64,000 bases of DNA from Oricola indica (GTDB lineage: Bacteria; Pseudomonadota; Alphaproteobacteria; Rhizobiales; Rhizobiaceae): contig NZ_JAINFJ010000001.1 in assembly GCF_019966595.1 (NCBI RefSeq), positions 558,001 through 622,000 on the forward strand. Direction: 5' to 3'. A program made the position numbers and the translations under genes. Position 1 is the first letter of the stretch. Each line of letters starts with the position of its first letter. Shown here piece after piece: positions 17,434 through 26,735 of this stretch. The notes under the pieces are model-generated. The model had not been told where the DNA came from, searched no databases, and saw only the letters and a program-made list of their open reading frames with translations.

Positions 17434-18261
17434 ATGGCCGAAGAGAGACTATATCGCGCACCGGATGGCGGCCTGCCGCCGCAATCCGCATTGATGACCG
17501 GACGCGCGGTCTTTTCGGATGCCTATGCCGTCATCCCGCGCGGCGTCATGAGCAGCATCGTGACAAGCAAACTGCCGTTCTGGGACAAGACCGAGGTCTG
17601 GATTCTCGCGCGCCCGCTCAGCGGCTTCGCCGAGACCTTCGCGCAATATCTGGTTCAGACGCAGCCGGGTGGCGGAAGCAAGACGCCGGAACCCGATCCC
17701 GGTGCCGAGGCGGTGCTGTTCGTTCTCGATGGGGAACTGTCCCTCACGATCGAGGGACAGGAGCACGCATTGACCGGCGGCGGTTACGCCTACCTGCCCG
17801 CCGGATGCCGCTGGAGCGTGGTCAACCGGGGCAGCGAACCCGTCAACTTTCACTGGATCAGGAAGTCCTATGAAGCGGTCGAGGGGCTGGACGCGCCGGA
17901 ACCTTTCGTCGCCAACGACAAGGATATCGAGGTCGATCCGATGCCGGGTGCGAAGGGCGCATGGGGAACCACGCGCTTCGTCGATCCGGAGGATCTGCGC
18001 CACGATATGCACGTCAATATCGTCACCATTCGCCCCGGCGGCGTGATCCCCTTCGAGGAAACCCATGTCATGGAGCACGGCCTCTATGTGCTGGAGGGAA
18101 AGGCCGTCTACAAGCTCAACCGGGACTGGGTCGAGGTGGAGGCCGGAGACTTCATGTGGCTGCGCGCCTTCTGCCCGCAGGCCTGCTATGCCGGCGGCAC
18201 GGGACCATTCCGCTACCTCCTCTACAAGGACGTCAACCGGCACCCGAAATTGCGTCTCTAG
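17434..18261 (+). CDS. allE: (S)-ureidoglycine aminohydrolase
   Basis: A 275-residue bicupin matching AllE/YlbA, which releases ammonia from (S)-ureidoglycine to give (S)-ureidoglycolate in purine/allantoin degradation. Two cupin barrels are seen, roughly residues 70-135 and 185-260. The C-terminal barrel has the Mn-binding ETHVMEHGLYVLEG followed by FCPQACYAGG and YKDVNRHP, which are characteristic of AllE. No allantoicase, allantoinase, uricase or ureidoglycolate enzyme lies nearby, so this gene stands apart from its pathway here. A weak GGAAA precedes the ATG. The 143 bases before it hold no gene. Confidence 0.9.
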   Translation: MAEERLYRAPDGGLPPQSALMTGRAVFSDAYAVIPRGVMSSIVTSKLPFWDKTEVWILARPLSGFAETFAQYLVQTQPGGGSKTPEPDPGAEAVLFVLDGELSLTIEGQEHALTGGGYAYLPAGCRWSVVNRGSEPVNFHWIRKSYEAVEGLDAPEPFVANDKDIEVDPMPGAKGAWGTTRFVDPEDLRHDMHVNIVTIRPGGVIPFEETHVMEHGLYVLEGKAVYKLNRDWVEVEAGDFMWLRAFCPQACYAGGTGPFRYLLYKDVNRHPKLRL

Positions 18262-18335
18262 CAGCTCAGGCACATGTCAGCCTCGTAGACAGAGCGAGAA
18301 TCGCTTGGGCGAAGCGCTGTTTTCCGCTCGCCCCC

Positions 18336-19943
18336 TCAATCGAGGATCATGTCCGCGGCCTTTTCGGCGATCATCGTCACCGGCGCATGCGTGTTGCCGG
18401 AGACGATGGTCGGCATGATCGATGCATCCGCGACGCGCAGTCCCGCGATCCCGTGAACCCTTAGCCGGTCATCGACAACGGCCATTGGATCGGATCCCAT
18501 CCTGGCGGTTCCGACCGGGTGGAAGATCGTCGTGGCGATGTCGCCCGCGGCTCTCGCCAGATCCTCGTCACTGGATATCGCGGCCCCCGGTTTGATCTCC
18601 GACGGCGCGTAGGTGGCCATGCGACGGGTCGCCATCAGTTGGCGGGCATGGCGAATGGAATCGGCCGCCACGCGGCGGTCCGTCTGCGTCGACAGGTAAT
18701 TGGGCTTGATCGCCGGCGCTTCGCGGAAATCCGCGCTCGCGACATGGCATGTCCCGCGGCTTTCCGGCCGCAGATTGCACACCGAGACGGTGATCGCCGG
18801 GAAGGCATGCAGGGGTTCTCCGAACGTGTCGAGCGACAGTGGCTGGACGTGATATTCTATGTTCGCCGTTTCGAAGGACGGATCGGATTTCGTGAAGATG
18901 CCGAGCTGGCTCGGCGCCATCGCCATCGGCCCGGAACGCCTGAGCAGGTATTCGAGCCCGATCCGCGCCTGCCCGAACCGGCTCTGCGACATCTCGTTGA
19001 GTGTCCGGGCGCCCGAAATCCGGAAGATGGTGCGAATCTGCAGATGATCCTGCAGGTTTTCGCCGACGCCCGGCAATTCGTGAACAACCTCAATTCCGTG
19101 CTGCCTCAGCACGTCGGCGGGGCCAAGTCCCGAAAGCTGCAATATCTGCGGCGTTCCGATCGCGCCGGCGGCCATGACGACTTCGCGCCGGACCGCGATC
19201 CGCTTCGTTTCGCCATTCTGCGAGAAGACGAGACCGCTCACCCGCCTGCCGTCGAGGACCAGCCGCTCGACATGCGCATTCGTTTCGACGCGCAGATTGG
19301 GGCGTTTGCGCGCCGGTTCGAGAAACGCCTTGCGCGCGTTCCAGCGCACGCCGCCCTTTTGGGTCACCGGGAAATAGCCGGCCCCTTCATTGTCACCCCT
19401 GTTGAAATCCTCGGTCCGCGCGATTCCGATCTCCTCGGCCGCATCGCAAACGGCTTCCAGAATCGGCCAGTTCAGGCGCTGCTTCTCGACCCGCATTTCG
19501 CCGTCGACACCATGGAAATCGTCGGCCGGGCCGTAGTGACGTTCGGACTTGCGGAACCAGGGCAGCACGTCGTCCCAGCCCCAGCCCGTATTGCCCATTT
19601 GCCGCCACTGGTCGTAGTCGCGCGCCTGGCCGCGCATGTAGATCATGCCGTTGATCGACGAGCAGCCACCGAGCAGCTTGCCGCGCGGATAATTCAGCGC
19701 GCGCCCGTTCAACCCGTCTTCCGGCTGCGTCTTGTAGCACCAGTCGGTGGCGGGATTGCCCATGCAATAGAGATAGCCCACAGGCACATGAACCCAGAAA
19801 CGGTTGTCGGAACCGCCTGCTTCCAGCAGCAGCACCTTGTTGGCCGGATCGGCGCTCAGCCGGTTGGCCAGCACGCACCCCGCCGACCCCGCACCGACGA
19901 CAACGAAGTCATATTCGTCAACGGAAATTGCCTGGCCAACCAT
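18336..19943 (-). CDS. GMC-family FAD oxidoreductase (choline/alcohol dehydrogenase-like)
   Basis: A 535-residue GMC flavoenzyme. The FAD fold opens with EYDFVVVGAGSAGCVLANRLS-type sequence and LLLEAGG; GGCSSINGMIYMRG is the conserved GMC segment; the active site has His475 in FHPVGTARMG and a second His in SGNTHAPVTMIAEKAAD. The start at 19943 has a strong GGAGGAGG six bases upstream; a longer frame lacks such a site. It is divergent from the TRAP-transporter operon and may oxidise the solute that this operon imports. It is a distant homologue of the GMC enzyme at 2721-4319. Confidence 0.93.
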   Translation of the reverse strand: MVGQAISVDEYDFVVVGAGSAGCVLANRLSADPANKVLLLEAGGSDNRFWVHVPVGYLYCMGNPATDWCYKTQPEDGLNGRALNYPRGKLLGGCSSINGMIYMRGQARDYDQWRQMGNTGWGWDDVLPWFRKSERHYGPADDFHGVDGEMRVEKQRLNWPILEAVCDAAEEIGIARTEDFNRGDNEGAGYFPVTQKGGVRWNARKAFLEPARKRPNLRVETNAHVERLVLDGRRVSGLVFSQNGETKRIAVRREVVMAAGAIGTPQILQLSGLGPADVLRQHGIEVVHELPGVGENLQDHLQIRTIFRISGARTLNEMSQSRFGQARIGLEYLLRRSGPMAMAPSQLGIFTKSDPSFETANIEYHVQPLSLDTFGEPLHAFPAITVSVCNLRPESRGTCHVASADFREAPAIKPNYLSTQTDRRVAADSIRHARQLMATRRMATYAPSEIKPGAAISSDEDLARAAGDIATTIFHPVGTARMGSDPMAVVDDRLRVHGIAGLRVADASIMPTIVSGNTHAPVTMIAEKAADMILD

Positions 19944-20400
19944 CGAACCTCCTCCAGATCGCAAACCGGCCAATGCAGCCTACACCGCGCGTGAACTGGA
20001 AAACCACCGCTTTTCGTCACCGCCGGAGGCCATGAAGGCGATGGATTTTTTCCTGCCGAAACCGGCTTGCATGTGTCGGTTCACACCGGGTGCTGGGGAG
20101 TTGACAATTCTTGTAGATTTATATCTTATATAAGACATAGTGATTGCATTTCCGGAGGTTCCTTCAGCCGACCATTGAGGAAAAGAGGAGCTCTGCTGCA
20201 CGGCGCTTCGTGATCGTCACGACGGGCAGCGCCATGCATGAGGCCCCGATCCTAGCGCCATGGCCGATGCGTCCCGACGCATCGTTTCGCGATGGGAACA
20301 GCCGATCCGGAGACCGAAGTATCTCGACATCATCAAACGGTTGCGCCGCCGAATACGGGCCGCAAACCGTATCGCATCATGACAGGGAGGAGACTGAACC
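19944..20400. other. Divergent promoter region of GMC gene and TRAP operon
   Basis: A 457-base gap with no convincing gene. It holds TTGACA at 20101 followed by an AT-rich stretch to about 20140 that includes the palindrome listed next. The remaining 260 bases before the TRAP binding-protein gene contain only short frames without ribosome binding sites. Confidence 0.5.
20124..20135. promoter_or_regulatory. TCTTATATAAGA palindrome, probable GntR-type operator
   Basis: TCTTATATAAGA is a perfect 12-bp palindrome embedded in an AT-rich promoter. Palindromes of this form are typical of FCD-group GntR regulators of TRAP and sugar-acid genes in rhizobia (family knowledge). No GntR gene is in the window, so the regulator would be encoded elsewhere. 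Confidence 0.45.
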
Positions 20401-21501
20401 ATGAAGCATAGCAAGAAGACCGGTGCCGCAACGGCGTCGTCCATCAGCCGCAGGCGTTTCCTGACGCAGGGCTCATCGACGCTCTGCACGGCAGCACTCA
20501 TCAGCGGCGGCGTTCTCACGTCGTCCCGGCGGGCGTGGTCGGCGCCGAAGATCAAGATGCGCCTGAGCATCTCCACCAAGCGTGGCTGGCACTCGACCGA
20601 CGCGGCGTTTTCGTATTTCCCGGATCTGGTCAAGGAAATGACCAACGGCGAAATGGAAATCCAGCCCTTTGCCGGCGGGTCGCTCGGCGGCGTCGATGTC
20701 CCGGGAACGGAGGGCTGCGTCAACGGTCTGTGGGAGTTCGCAACCTGCGCCGCGACCAACTTCTCCAACTTCACCAGTGCCTTTCGCGCGACGGAACTGC
20801 CCTACATCTTCCTCACGAAAGAAGACACCTACCGCGCGATCGACGGCGCGCCGGGCCAGTACATTTCCGGCGAGGTCGAGAAGGTCGGTCTGAAGCTGCT
20901 GCAGGTCCACGACTACGGGTTCCGCAACTACTTCAACAATGTCCGCCCGGTTCACACGCCGGCCGACATGAAGGGTCAGAAGGTCCGCACCTCCTACAGC
21001 CCGATCGAGATCGCGATCATCGAGTCGCAGGGCGCCAACCCGACGCCGGTGTCCTGGGCCGAGGTGATCCCGTCGCTGGCGCAGGGCGTCGTCGACGGCA
21101 CGGGCAATGCCGACGATCTCATCCAGGCGTCCGGCCAGTACGAGGTTCTCAAATACGCGACCGAGACCAAGTACATGTACACCTACAACAACCTCGTCAT
21201 GAACAAGGACGCCTATGACGGCCTTCCGGCCGACTTCCAGAACGTCATCGACGAAGCCAGCCGCCAGACCGTCGCCTGGCAGCGCGAACAGGCGACCCAG
21301 GCGGTCGAAGAGGCCTGGAAGATCATGGGCGAGAAAGGCATTGAGCGCTACACGCCGACCGCCGAGGAAATGGATCTCTTCGTCAAGGCGACCAAGCCGG
21401 TTTGGGACAACAATGTGAAGGAAGGCGAGGCCGACCCGGCGCTCGTCAAACAGATCCTCGAGATGCAGGACCGTTCCATCGACGAGATTTTCAAGGGATA
21501 A
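20401..21501 (+). CDS. TRAP transporter solute-binding protein (DctP family, Tat signal)
   Basis: A 366-residue periplasmic binding protein. A twin-arginine signal, SRRRFLTQGSSTLC, is followed by a hydrophobic segment and the mature protein from about residue 45. DctP features include VRTSYSPIEIAIIESQGANP and the loop VSWAEVIPSLAQGVVDGTGN, where the conserved arginine that pairs with a carboxylate is expected. GGGAGGAG precedes the ATG. It is first in an operon with dctQ- and dctM-type genes and an amidohydrolase. An organic acid ligand is likely. Confidence 0.93.
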   Translation: MKHSKKTGAATASSISRRRFLTQGSSTLCTAALISGGVLTSSRRAWSAPKIKMRLSISTKRGWHSTDAAFSYFPDLVKEMTNGEMEIQPFAGGSLGGVDVPGTEGCVNGLWEFATCAATNFSNFTSAFRATELPYIFLTKEDTYRAIDGAPGQYISGEVEKVGLKLLQVHDYGFRNYFNNVRPVHTPADMKGQKVRTSYSPIEIAIIESQGANPTPVSWAEVIPSLAQGVVDGTGNADDLIQASGQYEVLKYATETKYMYTYNNLVMNKDAYDGLPADFQNVIDEASRQTVAWQREQATQAVEEAWKIMGEKGIERYTPTAEEMDLFVKATKPVWDNNVKEGEADPALVKQILEMQDRSIDEIFKG

Positions 21502-21525
21502 CAATCTCGTACACGGCGACTTCAA

Positions 21526-21546
21526 GGTCGGGCTTCACGCCCGGCC
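21526..21546. terminator. Hairpin between TRAP binding-protein and small permease genes
   Basis: GGTCGGGC and GCCCGGCC pair over eight positions (one G-T pair) around a TTCAC loop, followed by TTTG. It lies 25 bases after the dctP-type stop and about 80 before the next start; probably a stabiliser or partial terminator. Confidence 0.55.
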
Positions 21547-21623
21547 TTTGAGTCGGCGTCGATGAAATGCGGCCGTTGTCGGGGCAACATCACGCCCTCC
21601 GGCCGGAAAAACGGAACGGATTT

Positions 21624-22160
21624 ATGGGCAGTCTGACAACGGCAATCGTCGGCCTCGCCGACGTCTTCGATGTATGGACGCGGCGTCTGATCGTCATCCT
21701 CATGGCGGCGATCACGGTCACCGTCATTGCAAATGTCTTCTTTCGCTACGTCATCAACTTCTCGATCATCTGGTCGGAAGAGTTCAGCGTCTATTCCCTG
21801 ATCTGGGCGTCATTCCTCGGCGCGGCCGTCGCGTTTCGCGAAAAGGCGCATGTCGCCTTTACCGTCGTGGTCAGCGCCTTCGGCAGAAACAACCGCCACC
21901 GGATCACGATCCTGAACAATATCGTCGTCATCGTCTTTCTGGGGATCATGACCTATTTCGGCGCGGACCTCGCGATCTCCAACTGGGCGCAGCAGACCCC
22001 TGCCCTGCGCATCAGCAAGGGCATCCCCTACATGGCGATCCCGGTCAGCGGTGTCCTGATGATGCTACAGGTCGCCCGCATCATACTGCTGCAGATCCGG
22101 TCCGGTCCGCGCGATGACGATGAAATCCAGCACCATCCCGGCGAAACGCCGGCGCTTTAA
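21624..22160 (+). CDS. TRAP transporter small permease (DctQ family)
   Basis: A 178-residue inner-membrane protein with four predicted helices, as in DctQ subunits. Helix 1 is around residues 22-44; the family motif FRYVINFSIIWSEEFSVY follows, with the conserved WSEE; helices 3 and 4 are near residues 93-115 and 132-155. The ATG at 21624 gives the normal DctQ N terminus; an in-frame start at 21567 lies in the hairpin leader and was rejected. It works with the large subunit encoded 18 bases downstream. Confidence 0.88.
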   Translation: MGSLTTAIVGLADVFDVWTRRLIVILMAAITVTVIANVFFRYVINFSIIWSEEFSVYSLIWASFLGAAVAFREKAHVAFTVVVSAFGRNNRHRITILNNIVVIVFLGIMTYFGADLAISNWAQQTPALRISKGIPYMAIPVSGVLMMLQVARIILLQIRSGPRDDDEIQHHPGETPAL

Positions 22161-22178
22161 CCCTCTCGGAGACCCGCC

Positions 22179-23456
22179 ATGGCTTTGATGCTCGGGCTAT
22201 TCGCAATCACCCTGATGGCCGGAATTCCGATCGCCGTATGCCTCGGGCTGGCCAGCCTCGTGATGATCTTCATCCAGGGCTTCCCGCCGATGGTGTTCGC
22301 GCAGAAACTCTTCATCGCGCAGCAATCGTCGCTGTTGCTGGCGATCCCGCTCTTCATCCTCGCCGGCGAACTGATGCGCCCGGCCGGGATCATGGAAGAG
22401 ATGCTGAAATTCATCAATCTGCTGGTCGGCCGCTTCCGCGGATCGCTGGGTTACGTCAATGTCCTGGGAAGCATGGTCTTTTCCGGGACCAGCGGCTCGG
22501 CCGTGGCGGATGCGAGCGCGACGGGAGGCATCATGATCCCGATGATCTCGCGCGAATACAAGGATCCAAGCTTCGCGGCCTGCCTGACCGGCGCGTCTTC
22601 CACCGTCGGCCCGATCATTCCGCCGAGCATTCCGATGATCTTCTATGCGCTGCTCGGAAATGTCTCTGTCATCGGGCTATTCATCGCCGGCGTCGTTCCC
22701 GGCCTGATCATCGGGATCGGGCTACTCGTCATGAGCGGCATCTACAGCCACCGACGCAAGCATCCGGTGACGGAGGTGAAGACCAGCTTCGCCGAACTTC
22801 GCCGCAGTTTCCTGCGCAGCCTTCCGATCCTGCTGATGCCGATCATCGTGATCGGCGGCATCGTCGGCGGCATATTCACCGCGACGGAGGCCGCGGCGAT
22901 CGCCGTCCTCTATGTTTTCCTCGCCGGCTTCCTGCTGACCCGCAAACTCAAAATATCGGACCTCGTGCCTGCCTTCATCAACACGGCCGTGCTGATGAGC
23001 GTGGTCTTCCTCATCCTGAGCACCTCCACCGTCGTCGCCTTCGAACTGACCGTTCTTGGCATCCCGGATGCGGTGGCGAACTGGTTCCTCGAATTCACTT
23101 CGAACAAATGGGTTTTCCTGATTTGCGCGACCGCGTTCTTCCTCGCGATCGGAATGATCCTGGAGCCGATACCGGCAATGATCATGCTCGTGCCGATTTT
23201 CGAGCCGGTCGCCATGAGCTACGGCCTCCATCCCATCCATTTCGGCTTTGTCGTGGTGCTCAACCTGGTGATCGGGCTCCTGACCCCGCCGGTCGGCCCG
23301 ACCCTCTACATCACCGGCGGCATCGCCAATGTCTCCATCGAGCGCATGTCGAAGGACATCCTGCCCTGGGTCGGCTTCCTGATCCTCGTCCTCCTGCTTA
23401 CCGTCTTCGTGCCGGAAGTCGTCCTGTGGTTGCCCGGCCTGATGGGGTATGTCTGA
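22179..23456 (+). CDS. TRAP transporter large permease (DctM family)
   Basis: A 425-residue integral membrane subunit with about twelve helices that carries the sodium-coupled translocation path. Typical DctM sequence includes FSGTSGSAVADASATGG near residue 105, STVGPIIPPSIPMIFY and, toward the end, LVIGLLTPPVGPTLY. It is preceded closely by the small permease gene. The downstream amidohydrolase gene begins only 19 bases after the stop, suggesting that it acts on the imported compound. Confidence 0.94.
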   Translation: MALMLGLFAITLMAGIPIAVCLGLASLVMIFIQGFPPMVFAQKLFIAQQSSLLLAIPLFILAGELMRPAGIMEEMLKFINLLVGRFRGSLGYVNVLGSMVFSGTSGSAVADASATGGIMIPMISREYKDPSFAACLTGASSTVGPIIPPSIPMIFYALLGNVSVIGLFIAGVVPGLIIGIGLLVMSGIYSHRRKHPVTEVKTSFAELRRSFLRSLPILLMPIIVIGGIVGGIFTATEAAAIAVLYVFLAGFLLTRKLKISDLVPAFINTAVLMSVVFLILSTSTVVAFELTVLGIPDAVANWFLEFTSNKWVFLICATAFFLAIGMILEPIPAMIMLVPIFEPVAMSYGLHPIHFGFVVVLNLVIGLLTPPVGPTLYITGGIANVSIERMSKDILPWVGFLILVLLLTVFVPEVVLWLPGLMGYV

Positions 23457-23475
23457 TGTCCGGAGCGGAGGAGGC

Positions 23476-24498
23476 ATGACTGGCAAAGGCGAAGACTGGC
23501 TTGCCCTGACACGGGAAGAGGCGATCGACCCCGGTCTGCCAATCTGCGATCCACACCATCACCTGTGGAACCGCGCGGACGACAACCACGCCTATCCCCA
23601 CTACCTGCTCGACGAATTGCTGCGCGACACCGCGTCCGGGCACAATATCGCCAAGACGGTCTTCATCGAGTGCGGGTCGCATTACCGGGATAGCGGGCCG
23701 GAAAACCTGCGTCCGGCCGGCGAGACCGAGTTTGTCGAGGCAATTGCGAAAGAAAGCGAACGGCGGCACGCAATCGACGGCTCGGCCATCGTGGCCGGAA
23801 TCGTCGGATACGCCGAATTCAGGCAGGGCGAAGCCGTGCGTGCGCTGCTCGAGGCGCATCTGGAGGCAAGCCCCACGCGCTTTCGCGGCATCCGTCAGAT
23901 CGCCGCCTGGGACACCAATAGCGAGTTGTGGCATCGCAATCCGGTCCCGCCCGGACTGCTGCTGGACGCAGACTTTCGCCGCGGTTTCGCCTGTCTCGCC
24001 GGATACGGCCTGAGCTACGAGGCGTGGCTCTATCACCACCAGCTGCCGGACCTGCTCGATCTGGCGCGGAGTTTCCCCGACACCACCATCATCCTCAACC
24101 ATATCGGCGGGCCGCTCGGGGTCGGTGCCTTCGCGACTTTGCGCGAAGGCGTCTTCAACTACTGGAAACACTATATCAGCAGGCTGGCCGAATGCCCGAA
24201 CGTGGTGGTGAAACTCGGCGGCCTCGGCATGCCGATCGGAGGTTTCGACTGGCACACCCGCCCCGCTCCGCCCTCATCCGGCGAACTCGCCGAAACGATG
24301 CGACCCTATTTCCTGTGGTGCCTCGAAACCTTCGGCACCGAACGCTGCATGTTCGAGAGCAATTTCCCCGTCGACAAGGAATCCTGTTCCTATGTGACGA
24401 TCTGGAACGCCTTCAAGCGCATCGTCGAGGGGTTTTCGGCCGACGAGAAGGCCAGGCTGTTTCACGACAACGCCGTCAGAACCTACCGGCTCGATTAA
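23476..24498 (+). CDS. Amidohydrolase-superfamily lactonase/hydrolase
   Basis: A 340-residue member of the amidohydrolase 2 family (PDC lactonase/fuconolactonase-like TIM barrels). The N-terminal metal pair is in ICDPHHHLWN, a further metal His in IILNHIGGPLG, and the C-terminal FESNFPVDKESCSY supplies the Asp region. Members hydrolyse lactones or decarboxylate aromatic acids. GGAGGAGG ends one base before the chosen ATG; an ATG 27 bases earlier overlaps the dctM stop and is less likely. It is probably the first enzyme acting on the TRAP solute, which could therefore be a lactone or aromatic carboxylate. This is inference. Confidence 0.87.
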   Translation: MTGKGEDWLALTREEAIDPGLPICDPHHHLWNRADDNHAYPHYLLDELLRDTASGHNIAKTVFIECGSHYRDSGPENLRPAGETEFVEAIAKESERRHAIDGSAIVAGIVGYAEFRQGEAVRALLEAHLEASPTRFRGIRQIAAWDTNSELWHRNPVPPGLLLDADFRRGFACLAGYGLSYEAWLYHHQLPDLLDLARSFPDTTIILNHIGGPLGVGAFATLREGVFNYWKHYISRLAECPNVVVKLGGLGMPIGGFDWHTRPAPPSSGELAETMRPYFLWCLETFGTERCMFESNFPVDKESCSYVTIWNAFKRIVEGFSADEKARLFHDNAVRTYRLD

Positions 24499-24553
24499 AA
24501 TAGTAGGAAACGCCGCGGCGGCCGCCGAGGACCGGTGGTGGCCAGATAGAGAG

Positions 24554-24582
24554 GCGCGCGGGATCGCAAAGACCCCGCGCGC
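24554..24582. terminator. Hairpin between convergent genes
   Basis: GCGCGCGGG and CCCGCGCGC make a perfect 9-bp stem around 11 bases, seven bases from the stop of the peptide-binding-protein gene. There is no clear T-run on either strand, so termination may be partial. Confidence 0.55.
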
Positions 24583-24588
24583 AAGCCA

Positions 24589-26157
24589 TTAGGCGAAGGA
24601 CCAGCGCTCCATCCAGCGCTCGCCATCAACGTCGTAGTTCGACGCCATGTCGCCATGCACGATCTTGTCCGAATTCGCGAAGACGAAGTTCGCGAACATC
24701 GGCAGGATCGACCCGCCATCCATCGTGACGAGTTCCTGCATCTCGTAATACATCGCGCGGCGCTTGTCCTCGTCGAGTTCGGCGCGCGCCGACACGAGAA
24801 GCTCGTTGAAGCGATCGTTGGACCACTTGGTCTCGTTCCAGGCCGCACCGTCGGCATAGGCCGTGGAGAAGATCTGGTCCTCGGTCGGCCGACCGCCCCA
24901 ATAGACCGCGCAGAACGGGTCCTTGAGCCAGATATCCGCCCAGTAGCCGTCATTCGGCACGCGGTTCACATCGATGGTGATGCCCGCCGACTTGGCCGAG
25001 TTCTGGTACAGGACCGCCGTATCCACGGCGCCCGGGAACGCGGCATCGGCCGCGGAAAGCCGCACGCTGAGACTGTCGAGCCCGGCTTCCTTGAGGTAGA
25101 ACTTCGCCTTGTCCGGATCGAACTCGATCTGCGGGAGATCCGGGTTGTGGAAGCGATAGCTCGGTCCGATCGGGTTGTCGTTGCCGACGGTGCCGTGGCC
25201 GAACAGGATCTTGTCGACGATTTCCTCGCGATTGATCGAATGCTTCAGCGCCATCCGCACATTCACGTCGTCGAACGGCGCCGTGTTGGTGTGCGCGGCA
25301 AAGGTGTAATATTGCGGTCCCGCCACCGAATTGATCTCGATGCCCGGCTTGCGCCCGAGCAAACCGACCGTCTTGAGATCGAGCTTGTCGATGGAATGGA
25401 CGTCTCCGGAAACAAGCGCCGTGGTGCGCGCATTCAGGTCGACGATGGAGAGCATCTCGACGGCTTCAAAGAAGCCGCGCTCGTCGGTCCAGTCTTCGGT
25501 ATGGCGCTCGAAGCGCGCGACGACGCCCGGATTGAACTCGACCAGCTTGTAGGGGCCGCAGCCATCCTTGGCCTGCCAGTCCACCTTGCCGTCCTTCGCG
25601 GGAAGAATCGCGAGATGGTAGTCGGTGAAGACGAAGGGGAAGTCGGCATTGCCGCTTTCGAGATCGAAGATGACCGTGTCATCGCCCTCAGTGCGGATGC
25701 CGGTGATGCCCGCAACGATCGGTGCGGCCGCGGACGTCGTATCCTCTCCGCGGTGGTGATTGATCGAAACGACGACGTCTTCGAGCGTCAGCGGCTTGCC
25801 GGAATGAAACACGACGCCCTTGCGGATCTTGAAGCTCCACGACTTCGCGTCCGGGCTCGCTTCCCAGCTTTCGGCGAGAGACGGTTCGACCGAGCCGTCG
25901 GTGCCGACGCCCGTCAGGAAGCCGTGCATGCCGTAGGAAAGCGCGACCGTGAAGCCGTTGATAAACGTGCCCGGATCGAGCGTGTCGTTGCTCTGCCCGT
26001 GGCCCTTCGCGACGCGGATCGTGCCGCCGCGTTTCTGGGCGCGCGCAGGCTGCATGCCGAGGCCCGTGGCCGCAAGGCCGGTGAGTGCCACGCCGCCGGC
26101 GAGCACCGTACGGCGCGTCGGCCCATGCTTGAGAGTTGGATTGCTTGACGTGTTCAT
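24589..26157 (-). CDS. Peptide-type ABC substrate-binding protein (SBP family 5, Tat signal)
   Basis: A 522-residue family 5 periplasmic binding protein (DppA/OppA-like). The signal carries a twin arginine, TRRTVLAGGVALTGLA, and ends near ARAQKRGG. The mature part begins GGTIRVAKGHGQSNDTLDP and includes SWSFKIRKGVVFHSGKPL, diagnostic of the family. The ATG at 26157 has AGGGAG seven bases upstream; the frame extends further but without support. It is a close relative of the divergent gene at 26736-28343 (shared NHHRGED/DDTTSAA region). It has no permease genes of its own nearby and may share those at 28515-32206. Confidence 0.93.
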   Translation of the reverse strand: MNTSSNPTLKHGPTRRTVLAGGVALTGLAATGLGMQPARAQKRGGTIRVAKGHGQSNDTLDPGTFINGFTVALSYGMHGFLTGVGTDGSVEPSLAESWEASPDAKSWSFKIRKGVVFHSGKPLTLEDVVVSINHHRGEDTTSAAAPIVAGITGIRTEGDDTVIFDLESGNADFPFVFTDYHLAILPAKDGKVDWQAKDGCGPYKLVEFNPGVVARFERHTEDWTDERGFFEAVEMLSIVDLNARTTALVSGDVHSIDKLDLKTVGLLGRKPGIEINSVAGPQYYTFAAHTNTAPFDDVNVRMALKHSINREEIVDKILFGHGTVGNDNPIGPSYRFHNPDLPQIEFDPDKAKFYLKEAGLDSLSVRLSAADAAFPGAVDTAVLYQNSAKSAGITIDVNRVPNDGYWADIWLKDPFCAVYWGGRPTEDQIFSTAYADGAAWNETKWSNDRFNELLVSARAELDEDKRRAMYYEMQELVTMDGGSILPMFANFVFANSDKIVHGDMASNYDVDGERWMERWSFA

Positions 26158-26735
26158 GATTTCTCCCTGATTTCGGCGATCGAAAGATGCGGGCGGCCCG
26201 CCACGAAATGTGCGTGCCGCCTGACTTTTGTCTCGCTGCGACAGGAGGGTAGAATATTCTTGTCGCGATTGGAATGGTTTCATCCAGCCAGTCCGGCACA
26301 ACCCATCCGGGTGGGACGCGCGCGCGATTTCCACCATCGATCGGAACCATATTCGAGATTTGCGTTGTCATCTGAACCGTTTGCCACAGGAATCACGTCC
26401 TTTCGCGTCGCCTCCTCCGACGAAGATCGGCGCCGCACACCGTGAAAAGCCGGAATTTTCCGGCGTATCTTGAAGCGAAGCAAATTCTGGAACTACGAGA
26501 CAGTTACATGTTTCACCACTGGAGAATTACATACAGCACTTCAAAACAACTTTTATACCTTGTCGCAAATGCCATTGAAAAACGCCGCCTTTTGGGGGTG
26601 GATCAGTCGCCGACTTCGTGTTTTGCTAAATGCATGTCGTAAACAGGCTTTCGTCAATTCGGTGAGCGGGTGACGCTCTTGATTGGGAAACCACACGTTT
26701 ATGACCAAAGATACGATGTGATTTAGGGAGAACAC
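26158..26735. other. Divergent promoter region of two peptide-binding-protein genes
   Basis: A 578-base gap, clearly AT-richer than its surroundings from about 26460 to 26730. Short frames of about 66 codons occur at 26442 and 26470 but overlap each other, lack a ribosome binding site and match no family I know. The stretch most likely carries both promoters. No strong inverted repeat was recognised. Confidence 0.45.

Noticed and set aside
18262-18335. Possible terminator between allE and the GMC gene
   Set aside because: The GGGCGAAGCG/CGCTCGCCC pairing has a bulge and lacks a T-tract in the right place; too weak to list.
26442-26673. Two overlapping 66-67-codon frames in the AT-rich gap between the peptide-binding proteins
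   Set aside because: Neither has a ribosome binding site or recognisable sequence, and they overlap each other in different frames.
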